Below are positions 30,598 to 32,011 of a stretch of 32,011 bases of DNA, in pieces. A model generated the notes under the pieces. The model was given only the letters and a program-made list of their open reading frames with translations, ran no database searches and was not told where the DNA came from. The stretch spans positions 2,254,663-2,286,673 of the forward strand of contig BFEA01000145.1 in NCBI GenBank assembly GCA_003427395.1, given 5' to 3'. Numbering within the stretch: position 1 is the stretch's first letter; every line of letters begins with the position of its first letter. Made by a program: the position numbers and the translations under genes. The stretch comes from Chara braunii. Taxonomy: Eukaryota > Streptophyta > Charophyceae > Charales > Characeae.

Positions 30598-32011
30598 CCG
30601 TATGCTACAGCAAACGAGAAACGCCCTCGGCTGGTTCACCTTTGTGATTGCAAATGAGCGGCTTTCGTACTGTGGACTGGTAGCTCGGCGGGGATACGCC
30701 CACCGAAGGGAGGTGACAGCTCCCGTAAGGTGGAGGTAAGTCGTGCCTCGCGTAGGCCCTGTCCTGTCGTAGGGGCTGGCGAGAGGTATGGTTGGCGCAC
30801 TCGGCCGGAGCGGCTTGCGGAAGCTCCATGTATATTCGCGACGAGGATTTAGACCAACTCTTTTGCGTGACGAGGCCGGGAGGATCCCACGCTGCCCCGT
30901 GAAGTGCCGGACCGATGCGCTTGACAACGTCTCACCCACGGTAAGCTCAAATGTATCACGGCGAGCCACACGCCTTCAAAACAATCACGGCACCACGCCA
31001 GTCCCAACTGATCTCACGCCTGTCCCAACCGGTCCCAAATGGTCCCAGATGGTCCTACACCACCAACCACCTTCAAGTTGTCAAAAGACCTTTGACCAAA
31101 TAACTTCACGCCGCACTCCTAAAAAAAAACGAGTCTCGCTAAACCCATCCAGTCCCGAGATCGCCGTTGTGACCCCATACACCCCACGCCAGTCCCTGCT
31201 AGTCCTAGTAGGCAATCTCAAGTGGTCCGACACCGCTGCCAATAGAAAAATCAAGTGCCGCCTCGCCGCAAATCCGGTAACACTTCCCTGCCAAAAGAGA
31301 AATCAAGTTCCGCCTTGGAGAGTGACCGCCATCGGTGTCGAAAATGATGTCGCTGTCAACCCCGTAAAAATGACGTTTCGCTGTCGAATTCAATGATCGG
31401 CACCTCCCTTCCACTCGCTTGGTCGCACCGCTGCCTCTTGAAGTACCGTCGTCGCCCCCCCCTCAAGGAGAAGCCTGGCCAGACGGTGGAGCAGAATCCA
31501 GCCTCGACTATGACTGCCGTCAAACCTCCAGTCTCCTCTAGCAGCAGTCCTCCAGCTCCCTCGGCAGCTCCTCAACACCTCATTTCAGCACGCAAGTGTG
31601 TTGTCACCCACTGGCAGAGTGAGGGCTTTGTGTGGCAGCTGGGGGACAACTGCCTTTTTTGTAGTGGCGGGAAGTGTTTGGCTGCCTTTGCAACCCCGAT
31701 GCAAAATTTGTCACTTGTCAGGGGCCCTTGATCTGATCAAGATCGAGGGTCTGAGGCTATCGCACCTCACTGGCAGCCACACACTTGGGGGGGCAGTTAC
31801 CCTCAACTGCCTCCTTCCTTTTTTCCTTTTTTCCCTGTACCCAGCACTCTATCAAGTGCACGTAGTTCCCCCCTGTCTCTTCAAGTTACAGGCTTGGCCT
31901 GAATAGCCACATTCAAGCAAGTTTAGCCTGTACTTTAAGCACGGTCGCGGCCACGTTCGTGGCTCTGGCTGTTGCTTTCCTCCCCCTTGCATTTCTTCCC
32001 CCCCTTTTTTT
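30598..32011. other. unique flank, no gene I can support
   Basis: Higher GC than the repeat. A 202-codon ATG frame (30788-31396) and a 112-codon frame (31393-31731) are open but resemble no family, with low-complexity Ser/Pro and Lys/Arg stretches. Short runs of GGTCCCA-type repeats at about 31018-31060 underlie part of the first. A strong splice-donor-like GAG-GTAAGT lies at about 30734-30742 and another GGTAAG near 30939, so a spliced gene beginning here cannot be excluded. The window ends in a T run. Confidence 0.3.

Noticed and set aside
30788-31396. 202-codon ATG frame in the right flank
   Set aside because: No recognisable domain, biased composition, and partial overlap with short repeats. 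Plausible only if splicing evidence is found.

Overview
This is a repeat-dominated nuclear stretch of a eukaryotic genome. No intact host protein-coding gene can be supported anywhere in it. Every recognisable coding remnant belongs to L1-like non-LTR retrotransposons (LINEs). They carry an exonuclease/endonuclease/phosphatase (EEP)-type endonuclease, a reverse transcriptase and a zf-RVT-type C-terminal zinc finger, a combination typical of land plants and streptophyte algae. A plant or green-algal source is therefore likely, but the species cannot be named. The assembly is short-read: it holds one N gap, scattered single Ns and two untrimmed Nextera mate-pair junction adapters with chimeric duplications beside them.

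Layout. 1-1165: CT, GA and GGGA low-complexity tracts with diverged tandem units. 1591-2178: three short foldback (MITE-like) elements. 2727-4372: C-terminal half of a decayed LINE ORF2 on the minus strand, head to head with a plus-strand LINE. 4385-8865: plus-strand LINE ORF1 (interrupted by a quasi-palindromic minisatellite at 5800-6575 and an adapter artefact at 5634-5671), then ORF2 endonuclease and the first half of the reverse transcriptase. 8866-10243: the second half of a reverse transcriptase and the C-terminus, inverted, bracketed by a 147-bp direct duplication. 10530-12454: no recognisable gene.

12455-30597: two diverged copies of a roughly 7-kb non-coding repeat (about 12463-19318 and 23238-30597) in direct orientation around a 3.9-kb unrelated spacer. 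This is the most interesting part. Each copy carries three clusters of stem-loops. Within a cluster the central or loop sequence is nearly constant, while the flanking stem arms differ from unit to unit yet remain self-complementary. One stem shows a compensatory double substitution between the two copies. One unit has its constant loop present in copy 2 and cleanly absent in copy 1. These patterns suggest either an RNA whose secondary structure is maintained, or an unusual way of spreading or copying hairpins.

30598-32011: unique sequence with no gene I can support. Nothing works as an operon or pathway here; the window is a record of transposon decay, foldback elements and one unusual structured repeat family.
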